A stretch of 64,000 nucleotides of DNA from Rotaria macrura. Lineage: Eukaryota; Rotifera; Eurotatoria; Philodinida; Philodinidae. Shown piece after piece: positions 1-10,016 of the stretch (position 1 is the first letter of the stretch; the number at the start of each line of letters is the position of its first letter). The DNA lies in NCBI GenBank assembly GCA_900239685.1, contig OENT01000375.1:61609-125608 (forward strand), read 5' to 3'. Made by a program: the position numbers and the translations under genes. A model generated the notes under the pieces. It saw only the letters and a list, made by a program, of their open reading frames with translations. It was not told where the DNA came from and made no database searches.

Positions 1-1050
1 CGAATGGAAAACTACAACAACTTTCAAATGCGTTATTGTAAGAAGCTTAATAATTATTATTCTTTTTTCATAGAATAGTATCTGTTTATATTCTTCAATG
101 AGTTTAACACAACATCTTGAGATAAGAGAAAGCGAGGACTTTTTATCTTCTGTTTTTTTTATTGCATAGAGTGAGAAAAAGACGAATCAAATATTCAGCT
201 GCGTCGAGAGATAAATAAAAGAAAGGAGTCATTTAATCTCATGAGAAATATTCTCATTTTCAGACCTGTTTTTTTAAGTGAGTTATAATAAATATAAAAG
301 GTATTTACTACAGTCATGATAGTTTAATGGAATTCCCAACCATTGTAACAAGTCATCCTCCTTGACAATGGTAATAAGTTTCTAACTGCTTATCGTCATC
401 ATAGGTCAATTTTCAAGAAATTCAAGTAACTTTGCGTAGCAACCTATGGTTCCTCTATTTGTTGTTGAGTCTAGCAGAACAAATAAAATAAGGATAGAAT
501 GGCTAATTACTCTGTTATCACATGAAGACTCTCGCAAGATTTAGTTCTTCGTATCTGTAGTTTTTCTTTCCCTCACATTACTTGTTCACGAAAAAAATAA
601 CGGAGAGACTTTGAATGATATTCATATTTTTAACGATTTCTGTTTATCACCTAGACTCCAACGAAGATTGTTGAAGCTCAACTAAAAGAAAGCAAGTAAA
701 TCGAATAATGCTTCCCCTAGTGAATGGTACTGGCAACCGTATACCATGGGACTAGACTTCTTTCGTCTAGTAACTAAATCTGTTCCGCTGAAAGAATGAG
801 TTCGAAACCCACTATTGATTTCTAATGATTTTTGAAAATTTTTTCGAAAAATAAATTTGACTTAATGCAGCTTCTCTCATCTAATTGGTGATCTTATGTA
901 GATTTATCTTTGTCAAACTTATGAATTTAACATAGCGATTAGCATTCGTTGCCTTGAAATCTTATCTTCTACATCGAGAACACACGAGATATTGCATAGC
1001 AATAGAATATCTTCTTGATAAGTAGAATCACATAGTTCATTTTTCTTAAG
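1..1050. other. AT-rich intergenic sequence
   Basis: No open frame of useful length and no recognisable repeat was seen. The last ~15 bases before the rhamnosidase ATG are a T-rich tract ending in AAG (TTTTTCTTAAG). This resembles a 3' splice acceptor and could be a spliced-leader acceptor, since bdelloids trans-splice many mRNAs, but the sequence alone cannot prove it. Confidence 0.5.
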
Positions 1051-3782
1051 ATGTTATTACTTTTGCTTGTACTCACTTTCTTACAACTGAATGTTTGGTC
1101 AATTACAATTGAACCATGCGATCTACGAACGCAGAATCTTTATAAACCGCTTGGGATCGACGTTAAGATGCCACGACTTAGTTGGCAATTACAAGGTTCG
1201 AAAATTACTCGAGGTAGAAATCAAATGGCTTATCAGGTGCGAGCAGCTCATTATAAAGATGACCTGGCCATCAATCCATTGTGGGATTCGGGAAAGGTTT
1301 TATCGCATTCTGTTACAACAATTTGGAAAGGTCCAAAGCTCAGATCAAGAGAACAAATTCTTTGGCAAGTTCGACTGTGGGACAGTGATGGAAAAGCATC
1401 GAAATGGAGCGTGGTTACATCATTTGAAATGGGTCTCTTAAGTGCACATGACTGGGACCCGGCCTTTTGGATTGAGAACAAAGATTATGCAACTGGTAAC
1501 ACATCTCTTCCTTACTTTGTTAAACGTTTTAGAGTTGCAAGCAGTCTGTCAAGTGCACGACTATGGATTGTAGGATTAGGACAATTCGTTACAACAGTGA
1601 ATGGCAAATCAGTGACAAGTGGTGTTCTCAATCCTGGATATTTCGATTGGAATAAGACAATCGAATATTCAGCTTATGATGTAACAGCTCTTCTGAAAAA
1701 TGGTGATAATGTTCTAGGTGTTGCGCTGGGAAAAGGAATTTATAGAGCGGAAAAACCACTTGGTGGGCGATACTATAAGTTTCTTACAACACCACATCCA
1801 ATGAAACTGATTGCACAATTACAATTAAATTACATGAATGGAACTAGTCAATATATTATGTCCGATTCTAGTTGGTTAACTACTGTAACAGGTCCCTTAT
1901 TAGAATCTAGTTGGTATGGTGGTGAGGAATACGATGCACGAAAGGAACTTCGAGGTTGGGATACACCAACATATGATTATTCGACTTGGAAAATAGCAGA
2001 TATTTCAAAAATACCGAATCCCAATGCTACATTTCGAGCTCGAGAATCTCCACCTATTCAACCAGTTGAAGAAATAGCGGCGATCTCTATTACAAGCATA
2101 AGTCATAGGACGTACGTTATCGACTTTGGCATTAATCATGCAGGCTGGCCAAAAATCAGCTTGAGAGGTAAACGTGGAACATCTGTCATAATGAAACCAG
2201 CTGAATTGCTCAATTCAAATGGAACTATTAATCAAGAGACAGAAGGAACTCCAATTTACGATCGATATACTTTTTCTGGTAATGGTGTGGAGACATATGT
2301 TCCCACGTTTAGGTATGCTCGACTATTTTCTTCAAGGAAACAACTGCATATAGATTTTCTAGATATCATGGTTTTCGATACTTGCAAGTAGAAAACTTAG
2401 AATATGTACCAAAACTCAGTGATATTAAAAGTTATACATTGCGCATCAATAACGATGTAGCAGGCACGTTCAATAGTTCCATTGAACTCTTGAATCGTAT
2501 CCACAGGATTGTTAATCGAGCCGTACAAAGTAATATGTTCTCTGCATTCACTGACTGTCCACATCGGGAGAAACTCGGTTGGCTAGAAGAAACTCATCTT
2601 GTATTTCCTGCCATTGAACGCTTTTTCGACGTTCAAGCCCATGGTCGATCAGTCGTTCGCCGTATAGCTGAAGCTCAATTGGACGATGGCATGGTTCCCA
2701 CGACTGCTCCCGAGTTTCCCATATTCAATGGTGCATTTCGAGATGAGCCGAATTGGGGTAACAGTATTGTTCTTCTACCATTGTATCTTTACCAGTCTTA
2801 TGGAGAGACAACTCTGTTAGAAGAATTTTATTCTCAGATGGTCGGATGGTTAAATTATTTAACGTCTAAAGCAAAGAACAATATCGTATCGTATGGTCTT
2901 GGTGATTGGTATGCAATTGATACGTCAACTCCTCTTGGAATCACTGGTACATATGGATATTGGATGTCTGCTAATGGACTTGCACTTATTGCTGTCGCTT
3001 TGAATAGAACCGCCGATGCTCAGAAATATTCATACTTGGCATCAAACATCTCATCTGCCTTTCATGAAACCTTCTTCAATGCGACAGCTCATACCTACGC
3101 TACGGGAAGCCAAGCTGCTGATGTATTAGCATTAGAAATGGGCGCAGTGCCTATCACAGAACAGCCACATGTTATTCAACATTTAATCAATGACATACGT
3201 CAGCGCAAGAACCATACCTCCACTGGTGAAGTTGCTTTACCATCTTGGTTTCGAATGTTGAGTCTCTATGGTCATGACGATGTGATCTATGACTTTCTCT
3301 CACGCACAGACAGTCCTAGCTATGGTTATGCCATAGTCCATGGTGCTACATCACTTACTGAAGATTGGGACGGCTCTGCTCCAGCTAGAAATCAGTCACT
3401 TTCGAGTCAAAATCATTTCATGTTTGGTGCAGTTGACGAATGGTTCATGGGATCTCTTGCTGGTATACAACAAGCTAAGAACTCAATAGACTATCGCGTA
3501 TTAGATATTAAACCTGCCGTCGTGGGAAATATTAGTCATGTCGCGGTGACTTATAGAACCACCAGAGGTTGGATTAAGACTCAATGGAGTCGAACTGGAA
3601 AAATATTCACAATTGAAGTTACTCTTCCACACGGATCTATTGCCAATGTTTATGTACCAGGAACTAACGCAACATCAGACTATGGAACACTGGTGAAAGT
3701 CACAAAAGCAAAACCTCAGGCGATATTCAAAATAGAAAGTGGAACTTATACATTTAAATCATGTATTTCTGTCACAAAATGA
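1051..3782 (+). CDS. Secreted alpha-L-rhamnosidase, glycoside hydrolase family 78, two exons
   Basis: Predicted to release terminal alpha-L-rhamnose from plant, algal or bacterial glycans outside the cell. Exons are 1051-2312 and 2363-3782; removing the 50-bp GT..AG intron (2313-2362) joins two overlapping frames into one 893-residue protein, the usual size for GH78. The junction restores FRYHGFRYLQVE, a typical stretch just before the catalytic barrel. Residues 1-17 are a signal peptide (MLLLLLVLTFLQLNVWS). The N-terminal half has the family's beta domains (PRLSWQL, GVLNPGYFDW, WYGGEEYDAR). The (alpha/alpha)6 barrel carries DCPHREKLGW at about residue 485, with Glu490 as the likely acid, and TEDWDG with Glu754 as the likely base. 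Many N-glycosylation sequons fit secretion. GH78 is chiefly bacterial and fungal, so ancient horizontal acquisition followed by intron gain is likely (inference). Confidence 0.93.
2313..2362 (+). other. 50-bp spliceosomal intron in the GH78 gene
   Basis: Begins GTATG and ends TTTCTAG. It interrupts an Arg codon (AG|A). Removing it is required for a continuous GH78 protein. Its length matches the short intron class seen in the other genes of this window. Confidence 0.9.
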
Positions 3783-4473
3783 CAGAACTAAACCTGTTTA
3801 GACAAAGTTACCAGTTCACCATTCATTAATGTTTATATTATATTAGAATCCATACGAAATAATAAATGACGATTCCATTTATTGTTAAAATTTATCAGAA
3901 AATGCTTTATTTAGCTTGCAAAACGAGGATATGCAGTCATTACTGTATGATTTCATATTGAATTGTAGGATTAGAGTGGTGTAAAATTTTGCATAAACAT
4001 CATCTATCTTGAAGACTTCTTATATATAAACACGTCATAACTCTTCCGAACTTTTGAGTTCGATCTCTTAGTAGAAGATAAGAAAACTCCATTTTGACAA
4101 GAAGACAAGACGAAATTTCTCTTTGCAAACCTTTCGAAATGTATGTGAGAGCAAACAATATGAAAAAAATTTTGCAAGATCTAAAATGCATTCTTGCTAA
4201 TATCCATTTCGAGTCAAACGAAATGATTGTATTTCAGAAATGCAATTCTGAGAAGTAATTATAAAATGAATTATCAGATATCGTATGTAGTCAAAGAGAA
4301 ACAATATGAGAACAGAATGCAAAAAATCCAAGCATTCATCGAACAAAAAATGAAAATCATATTAGAGTCATTCACTCTAGCTATGACTATAAAAGGTTTA
4401 CCTTTATTTTTCTCAATTGATACAAAGATGTGAAAATCAATGGCATGATTTTCTATAAAAAGAAAATATAAAA
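3783..4473. other. Non-coding spacer between convergent genes
   Basis: AT-rich sequence between the 3' ends of the GH78 gene and the minus-strand zinc-cluster gene. The short open frames here are low-complexity chance frames. AATAAA-like motifs after 3850 may serve as GH78 polyadenylation signals. Confidence 0.4.
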
Positions 4474-5187
4474 TTATTTTGTATTTCTCTCCTTGACTGT
4501 TTCAATTTTCAACTGTCTCCATGTAACGAATGAATTTTTCTCTTGATCAAAATAATGATATGCATTGTCAGCTTGTTGCCAATCAGATGAACATTTTGTT
4601 GGTGCTTTACCATCTTCATCTCCTACTTTTTTCTTACCTTCATATTTCCACCAGCAATTATTGAATCCACATATTTTTGGTTCAACATAATTCTTACATA
4701 TCGGACATTTGGTTGTCGTTGCATCCGAATCACCGACTACATCAAATGTTGTGTAACCAATTGTCATGACAACTTGCTTTTGATAGGCGTCGCATTGTGA
4801 ATTTGCACAGATACCCTCTAAACATAATCCACGTCCTGCTATTCGCCACAACGGAGCTTGACGTGACCATGGCACTCGTTTAAAACCTGTACCATCACCA
4901 AGATCGACAAATCGTAATCCCAAAGAGCCTAGATTACGAGCGATTTTCCTAAAATCATGTAGCCATATTTCAGAACTATCTTTGATATCATAATAGCCAA
5001 GAGTGTTCTCGTCATTGTCTAGTATATCTTGTTGTTCCGTATGTATAAGATGCAGTTTTTCTAAATCATATTTATTATTTGTCTTTTTATTAAAGAGACT
5101 TTTGAGTTCTTTAACTGTCGTTGAATCATCTACATCGAATTTATACAGTTGCCCATTTCCATCAAATGTTTGAATGTATACTTGCAT
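4474..5187 (-). CDS. Ubiquitin-like domain plus cysteine-rich zinc-binding protein, function unknown
   Basis: 237-residue protein; the first ATG in frame is at 5187 and gives MQVYIQTF, the expected start of a ubiquitin-like fold. Residues 1-77 form a ubiquitin-like domain (strand, then TTVKELKSLF helix, LHLIHTEQQDILDND, IWLH). Residues ~115-190 contain a Cys array: GLCLEGIC..SQC, then TKCPICKNYV and ICGFNNCWWKYEGKK, likely binding two zinc ions in a RING-like or treble-clef way. This architecture suggests a role in ubiquitin signalling, but no canonical RING or E3 motif can be completed, so no enzyme activity is assigned. It appears to be a single intact exon. Confidence 0.75.
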   Translation of the reverse strand: MQVYIQTFDGNGQLYKFDVDDSTTVKELKSLFNKKTNNKYDLEKLHLIHTEQQDILDNDENTLGYYDIKDSSEIWLHDFRKIARNLGSLGLRFVDLGDGTGFKRVPWSRQAPLWRIAGRGLCLEGICANSQCDAYQKQVVMTIGYTTFDVVGDSDATTTKCPICKNYVEPKICGFNNCWWKYEGKKKVGDEDGKAPTKCSSDWQQADNAYHYFDQEKNSFVTWRQLKIETVKERNTK

Positions 5188-7274
5188 GATGAATGTATGT
5201 GCAGCTAAATAGATCACGATATATTCTTCTAAGAACTATTGTTACTTAATGATTCAAAGTATATAAACGGACAAATATAAAAATCGGTAAATGAAATATT
5301 TCACTATCAATCAACAATGTAACATTCGTTCATCAACTTACCTCTATATTTTAATAATATTGCTAAATTTCACTGCCTGTCTGCTTGGACAATAATCGAC
5401 GATAGATTTCAATCGAATGAAACCCAAAAATCTGAAACAAATTAAAATACATGGCATAGAATTATGCTATTGTAATAACCATTTTCACTTCGTTCTGTTT
5501 TCTTTCTAAATTAATTGACTAATTTACTTGTTATCCTAGACTTGCATAACTACGTTTGTTAACTTTGCTGACAAAGATAGAATCATGTGATAACAATCTG
5601 TAAAATACAATTCAGTATTATGAATGTTGATGAGGATATTTCGTCGATTTTATCTGCTTTCAAATGATTTAAAATTATCCTTGTTTCATATTTTTTTATT
5701 ATACGATCATAAGGAATGAACAATCAAATAATACAAAAATAGGCAATGTTGTAAACCTTGAACAGTGTATAGTTAGAAAACACTATTCTTCATTGCAGTG
5801 GTTTTCATGCGTGGAATTGTCATTAAAAAGCAGATGAATCTCAAGATGTATCAACCCATCAGTCAAGCGATGAGAAAAAAGTATTCGTTTTGAATAGACT
5901 CTAACTAGTCAGCATTGAAAGAATGCTACAAATAAGTATTTCAGTGAAAGTAAAGCACAGCAGCAACATATCTAGCTCATGGTGCACTCGATCAAAATCG
6001 AAATTATAAGATTAAACGTGCAGAATCTACGGCTAAAAAGTTCTCGTATTTTTGAATATGAATGAAAAAACATGTTATTCTTGTGTAAGAGGTATATTAA
6101 CGAAAAACAAGTTCGACTACAATATATGAGAGATAGAACTTAAAAAAAAATATTATTGATCAATCTGTTTTGTTGCAAATAATCTTTCTACTTTGTTGTG
6201 GAATGTCTCTGTGAGTATTTATAGCATATTTTTGGTCATACTCACTTGGTAAACAGTCAACTTGCATTAAAGGAAAGAATAAATGAAAAGAGAACACCAC
6301 TTGTTGGTTTTACAACAAATTACATATCCACAAGTAGAAGAAGCGAAAACAAATGTAGCAGATAAAGAAAGAGAAACATATGACTCTCTCAACATTTTAC
6401 AAAAGTTGAAGAACGAGTAAAGGAAGAAAAATCTTATCGATACAATCACAAATAAATCAAGATTCGTCGCTGACCGCTGAATATTTTTCCTCCAACTGGA
6501 AAAAACATTTTTCAGAAATTTTTTAGTTAGTGAATAAATATGCCAAAACGAGCCAGTGAAAGGATACACACATGTAGATAGATTCTGCATTTTTACATAT
6601 GATATCTTTCAACTTGACTTGTTTTCATCAAGTTAATATTGTCGAAGTATGAAATCGTTTAATTTATATTCAGTTCGCCGTTACAGGAATCCTAACTTGG
6701 TGCCATGTTAGATTGAAACCACCCCCTCAATCTGAACGATGTATATATAATACTGAAAACTGAATTTGAACGAAATCCAAATCTAGGAAGTGAGCCTAAA
6801 GCAAAGTCCAAACTCAAATATTTTATCGTAAATTCTAATCTATTCAAGACTTTTTACAAATATAGATTCAGTTAGTTTTTTGAGTGAAATTCAAGAACTA
6901 AACAATTAAAATGCAGTATGGTTTTACAGCTCAAATTGAAGAAAAAGAGCAAAATAGAACTGTGACATTGTTGTAAACTATTAGTATGATTTTATTTCAT
7001 ATTGAATAGCTCTTAATTTATCTCTCCATGATGAATCTACAACTTTTACCTGTATTGATAAGAAAAATTTATCAGAGCTTTACGATATGGACGAACTAAG
7101 ATAACACGAGTAGGATTTTCATGAAATTCGAATCAACAGTAAATGTCCATTCTTGACGCTCATCTGTAATTTTGTTTTCTGCTGATCATAATCAATATAT
7201 GAATAAATGAGTAGATTATAGTAGCAAGATTCGTCCTCTATAATGACAAAAGTTAATTGATCCAATAAAATATC
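5188..7274. other. AT-rich intergenic sequence
   Basis: About 2.1 kb with only chance open frames (for example 6267-6590 on the minus strand, Phe/Ser-rich without domain features). No repeat or RNA gene was recognised. The LTR retrotransposon inserted at its right edge. Confidence 0.45.
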
Positions 7275-7279
7275 GACGT
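7275..7279. repeat. Left target-site duplication GACGT
   Basis: The five bases directly before the 5' LTR are GACGT; the same five follow the 3' LTR at 15869-15873. A 5-bp duplication fits LTR integrases. The reconstructed empty site reads TATCGACGTCATG. Confidence 0.9.
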
Positions 7280-7324
7280 TGTTAGCGTCACTAGATGTCG
7301 CATCATGACGCTAACTGACTTTCC

Positions 7325-7361
<37 letters not shown>

Positions 7362-7783
7362 GTTTTCTTTCCTTTCTGTATATGCATGTATAATGCAATT
7401 GATCATCATGAGCACACGATGACCTTTTCACATTACATCATTTTTCTTTTTCCTTTCATCTCTCCTGTGTTTAGAATTTTCTCGAATATCCATATCTCTT
7501 TATAATTTTGTCTTTTTCTTTTTCCTCTTCATTATTGTCGATTTTTCTTTTTCGTGAACTCGCGTTTCGTTCGGTCAACTATTGTAAACTGTGTTATCCT
7601 CGTTATTGAAGTTATCAATAAAAGTTACTATTGTTATTTGACAACGACGTTATCTCGATCAAATTAACAAAGTATAACATAATCAATATATTGTAAGTTA
7701 CTATTTCTATTGGGCATAAAAGATCCCTATACTAAATAGTCGAGACTTAAGTTACAAGTAACATATTACGAATAGAGCTTACA
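7280..7783 (+). repeat. 5' LTR
   Basis: 504 bp, starting TGTTAGCGTC and ending GAGCTTACA. It contains a terminal hairpin, a TA microsatellite (about 7328-7358), a T/C-rich centre and an AATAAA at 7617-7622 that could act as the polyadenylation signal and set the R/U5 side. It matches the 3' LTR apart from one TA unit. Confidence 0.95.
7281..7315 (+). promoter_or_regulatory. Terminal hairpin of the 5' LTR
   Basis: GTTAGCGTCA (7281-7290) pairs perfectly with TGACGCTAAC (7306-7315) around a 15-base loop. The same hairpin is present at the start of the 3' LTR (15368-15402). It may be recognised by integrase or fold in the RNA 3' region; the role is not known. Confidence 0.6.
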
Positions 7784-7785
7784 AT

Positions 7786-7800
7786 TGGTGGAGAAGTTGT
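7786..7800 (+). promoter_or_regulatory. Primer-binding site candidate
   Basis: TGGTGGAGAAGTTG begins two bases after the 5' LTR. A tRNA ending CAACTTCTCCA-CCA would pair with it and prime minus-strand synthesis. The tRNA species cannot be named without the host tRNA set. Confidence 0.6.
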
Positions 7801-7919
7801 AATAAACGTACGGACAATTTTTTTTCTCTTTTCTCCTTATTCTTTTTCCTTTCTTGAAATTTTCCTTCGTTGCGAACACGAATAAAAATAAAATCATTGT
7901 TCTCTTTATATTAACTCCT

Positions 7920-9983
7920 ATGAACAATCTTGCTGAAACATCTACTATTAGCAAATCGCTATCATTCGCCGCTTTAACGGAGTTGTCTACTGACAATATA
8001 TCTATTCTTACGTCGACTAAAAATCCAGAGAAATCTGTAGAACATTGTATTGATCCAACTCGAAGGAAAGCTATTATTCCAACGCCAAACAAACCGAACA
8101 GAGTACAATTTTCATCAGCGATGAGTAATACAGAAGAAACAAATATTTCGAATCAGCTAGTTACAAAAACAGACGAACAAAGACAAGGTTATGATTCTAG
8201 TACATTACGTTTCGATACTGATAATACCATTGATAATTCACGTATTCAGAATTCGAATCTCTCGTCACATGTTGATACTAATCGTCCATGCGACGACTCG
8301 CCAACTACTGATGAGTTGAAGAAACACCATTGCTTTCATCATGTCGAGAACCTACAGAATCCTTTGATACAAGTTCAAAACTATAAAAACATGGTTGTAT
8401 CTGATCCTATGACTACAGATATTGAACAAAGAAATGTCGAACAAGATACAACGGATGTAGATTTTGACGTATTTATCATGCAAAATTTCGTTGCGTTCTC
8501 AGGAAGACAGAATATTGTTGAATGGCTCGATGAAACAGAAACAAAATTTAAACAATTTCGTATCACCAGAAATCTTAGATTCGATGCTATTTTTTTGTTA
8601 TTAGAAGGTGACGCAAAGCGTAAATATCTAAGATATCGCGAAGAAATTCGATCTATCGAAGATTTCTATGCATTTCTATTATTACACTATGAACATCTTA
8701 ACATCGGATTGCGTCAATCTAAGTCTTGTCAAACTACTACTGATACTTCATATGAATCAACGTTATCATCTCAGGCGCAATTCTCTAAGAACTCAAATCA
8801 AGTTGTTACCAATAATAATAATAATTCAGTTCGTTCGATAAGTCAATCAGGAATGCTTGATTCTAATGTTACGGTTGATCATGGTTCCACCAATGTAACT
8901 GGTGAGAGGCCAGTCGAGAAATCAACTATAGTTTCAGATAGTTTATCTGGCACGTTTGTAGATCAAACATTAAATGATCTTCGTAAGGCAGTCGTCGAAA
9001 ATTTAATAAAGAATCCAAAAATTTTCAAAGGTGGTCAGGACGATGTAAAGAAATGGATTGATGAAATTGAACATCTTTTTGAAGTAGCGCACATTTCGGA
9101 TTCAACTCGATTAGATTTGATTTCTTACTCTTTGCGAGGTGATGCCTTAGAATGGTTCAGAAATAATCGATCGTCATTCAGTTCATGGAATATTTTCGTA
9201 TCTGAATTGAAAAGAGCATTTACTTCATCCTTCCATGAAGAGCTAGCTTTCAAGCGATTGGAATCATATAGTCAAGGAGCAAATCAGTCCGTTCGAAATT
9301 ATTTTAATGAAGTCCTTAAGCTATGCAAGGAAGCCGACGAAACTATGAGTGAATCAACCAAATTAAAAACGCTTCTGAATAAAGCTAAGACTAGTATCCA
9401 GTTCGAGGTGCGCAAGAGAAAACCAACGTCAACAGCTGAATTTCTTGAATATGCGAAAGAAGCGGAGGAACTCATACAACTATCGGATATGACAATTAAT
9501 ACTATTGACATTAATAATAATACTCAATTAGAGCAGCAGTCGATACCTTCGTTGATATCGCTTCCGACAACACCTGTAAGGCAATCATTTCGTAACACAT
9601 CGAATAATCACTCATCAAACTACATATCAAATTTCGATAATAATAATTCTCGATCAAATAATAGCCGTTTTGTTCCTAGGAACTCATCATCTCTAAATTC
9701 TCAAGCACAGCAAAATAGATCTCGATTTAATAATAATAATAATTCGCTACGAAACGTACAGCAAGAAGCTAGTAATAATAATAATAATAATAGTCGTACA
9801 AAATTTCAGCGTCCTCGATTCAATCCGTCGAATAGTACTAACAATTCTCGTTATCGATCAGCTAATGCTATTAATCTATCAGAAACATCGACCAATACAG
9901 AATCATTAGAGGAAACATCTTCTATTCCCTGTAATCGTTGTGACGAATTCGGACATGAGACCTCGACCTGTCCAAATTTTTAG
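7920..9983 (+). CDS. gag: Gag with two capsid-like domains and a zinc knuckle
   Basis: 687 residues from the ATG at 7920; the open frame extends upstream without an ATG. Residues ~1-185 are Ser/Thr/Asp-rich and unstructured. A Retrotrans_gag-like capsid region occurs twice: residues ~187-265 (FVAFSGRQNIVEWLDE..GDAKRKYLRYRE) and ~365-500 (PKIFKGGQDDVKKWIDE..GDALEWFRNNR). Both keep the spacing F-x-G-x-Q, W-[LI]-D-E, L-x-GDA. The C-terminal third is Asn/Ser/Arg-rich, likely RNA-binding, and ends in one CCHC knuckle (C671, C674, H679, C684). The gene stops at TAG 9981-9983 immediately after a slippery heptamer. Capsid duplication inside one Gag is unusual. Confidence 0.93.
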   Translation: MNNLAETSTISKSLSFAALTELSTDNISILTSTKNPEKSVEHCIDPTRRKAIIPTPNKPNRVQFSSAMSNTEETNISNQLVTKTDEQRQGYDSSTLRFDTDNTIDNSRIQNSNLSSHVDTNRPCDDSPTTDELKKHHCFHHVENLQNPLIQVQNYKNMVVSDPMTTDIEQRNVEQDTTDVDFDVFIMQNFVAFSGRQNIVEWLDETETKFKQFRITRNLRFDAIFLLLEGDAKRKYLRYREEIRSIEDFYAFLLLHYEHLNIGLRQSKSCQTTTDTSYESTLSSQAQFSKNSNQVVTNNNNNSVRSISQSGMLDSNVTVDHGSTNVTGERPVEKSTIVSDSLSGTFVDQTLNDLRKAVVENLIKNPKIFKGGQDDVKKWIDEIEHLFEVAHISDSTRLDLISYSLRGDALEWFRNNRSSFSSWNIFVSELKRAFTSSFHEELAFKRLESYSQGANQSVRNYFNEVLKLCKEADETMSESTKLKTLLNKAKTSIQFEVRKRKPTSTAEFLEYAKEAEELIQLSDMTINTIDINNNTQLEQQSIPSLISLPTTPVRQSFRNTSNNHSSNYISNFDNNNSRSNNSRFVPRNSSSLNSQAQQNRSRFNNNNNSLRNVQQEASNNNNNNSRTKFQRPRFNPSNSTNNSRYRSANAINLSETSTNTESLEETSSIPCNRCDEFGHETSTCPNF

Positions 9984-10016
9984 GTCCGGAGGCATCAGAT
10001 GATGGTGTTGTCTCCG
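9974..10016 (+). promoter_or_regulatory. -1 ribosomal frameshift signal between gag and pol
   Basis: The heptamer A-AAT-TTT (9974-9980) is in the gag frame and sits directly before the gag stop codon. It fits the X-XXY-YYZ rule. After a six-base spacer, CGGAGGCA (9987-9994) can pair with TGTCTCCG (10009-10016), eight pairs including one G-U, around a 14-base loop. Slipping back one base avoids the stop and enters the pol frame just upstream of the protease. A pseudoknot was not demonstrated. Confidence 0.8.

Noticed and set aside
2313..2391. Frameshift mutation splitting the GH78 gene into two overlapping genes
   Set aside because: A 50-bp GT..AG intron explains the break exactly and restores the family motif.
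7281..7320. Hammerhead ribozyme at the LTR start
   Set aside because: The hairpin lacks the CTGATGA and GAAA core strings.
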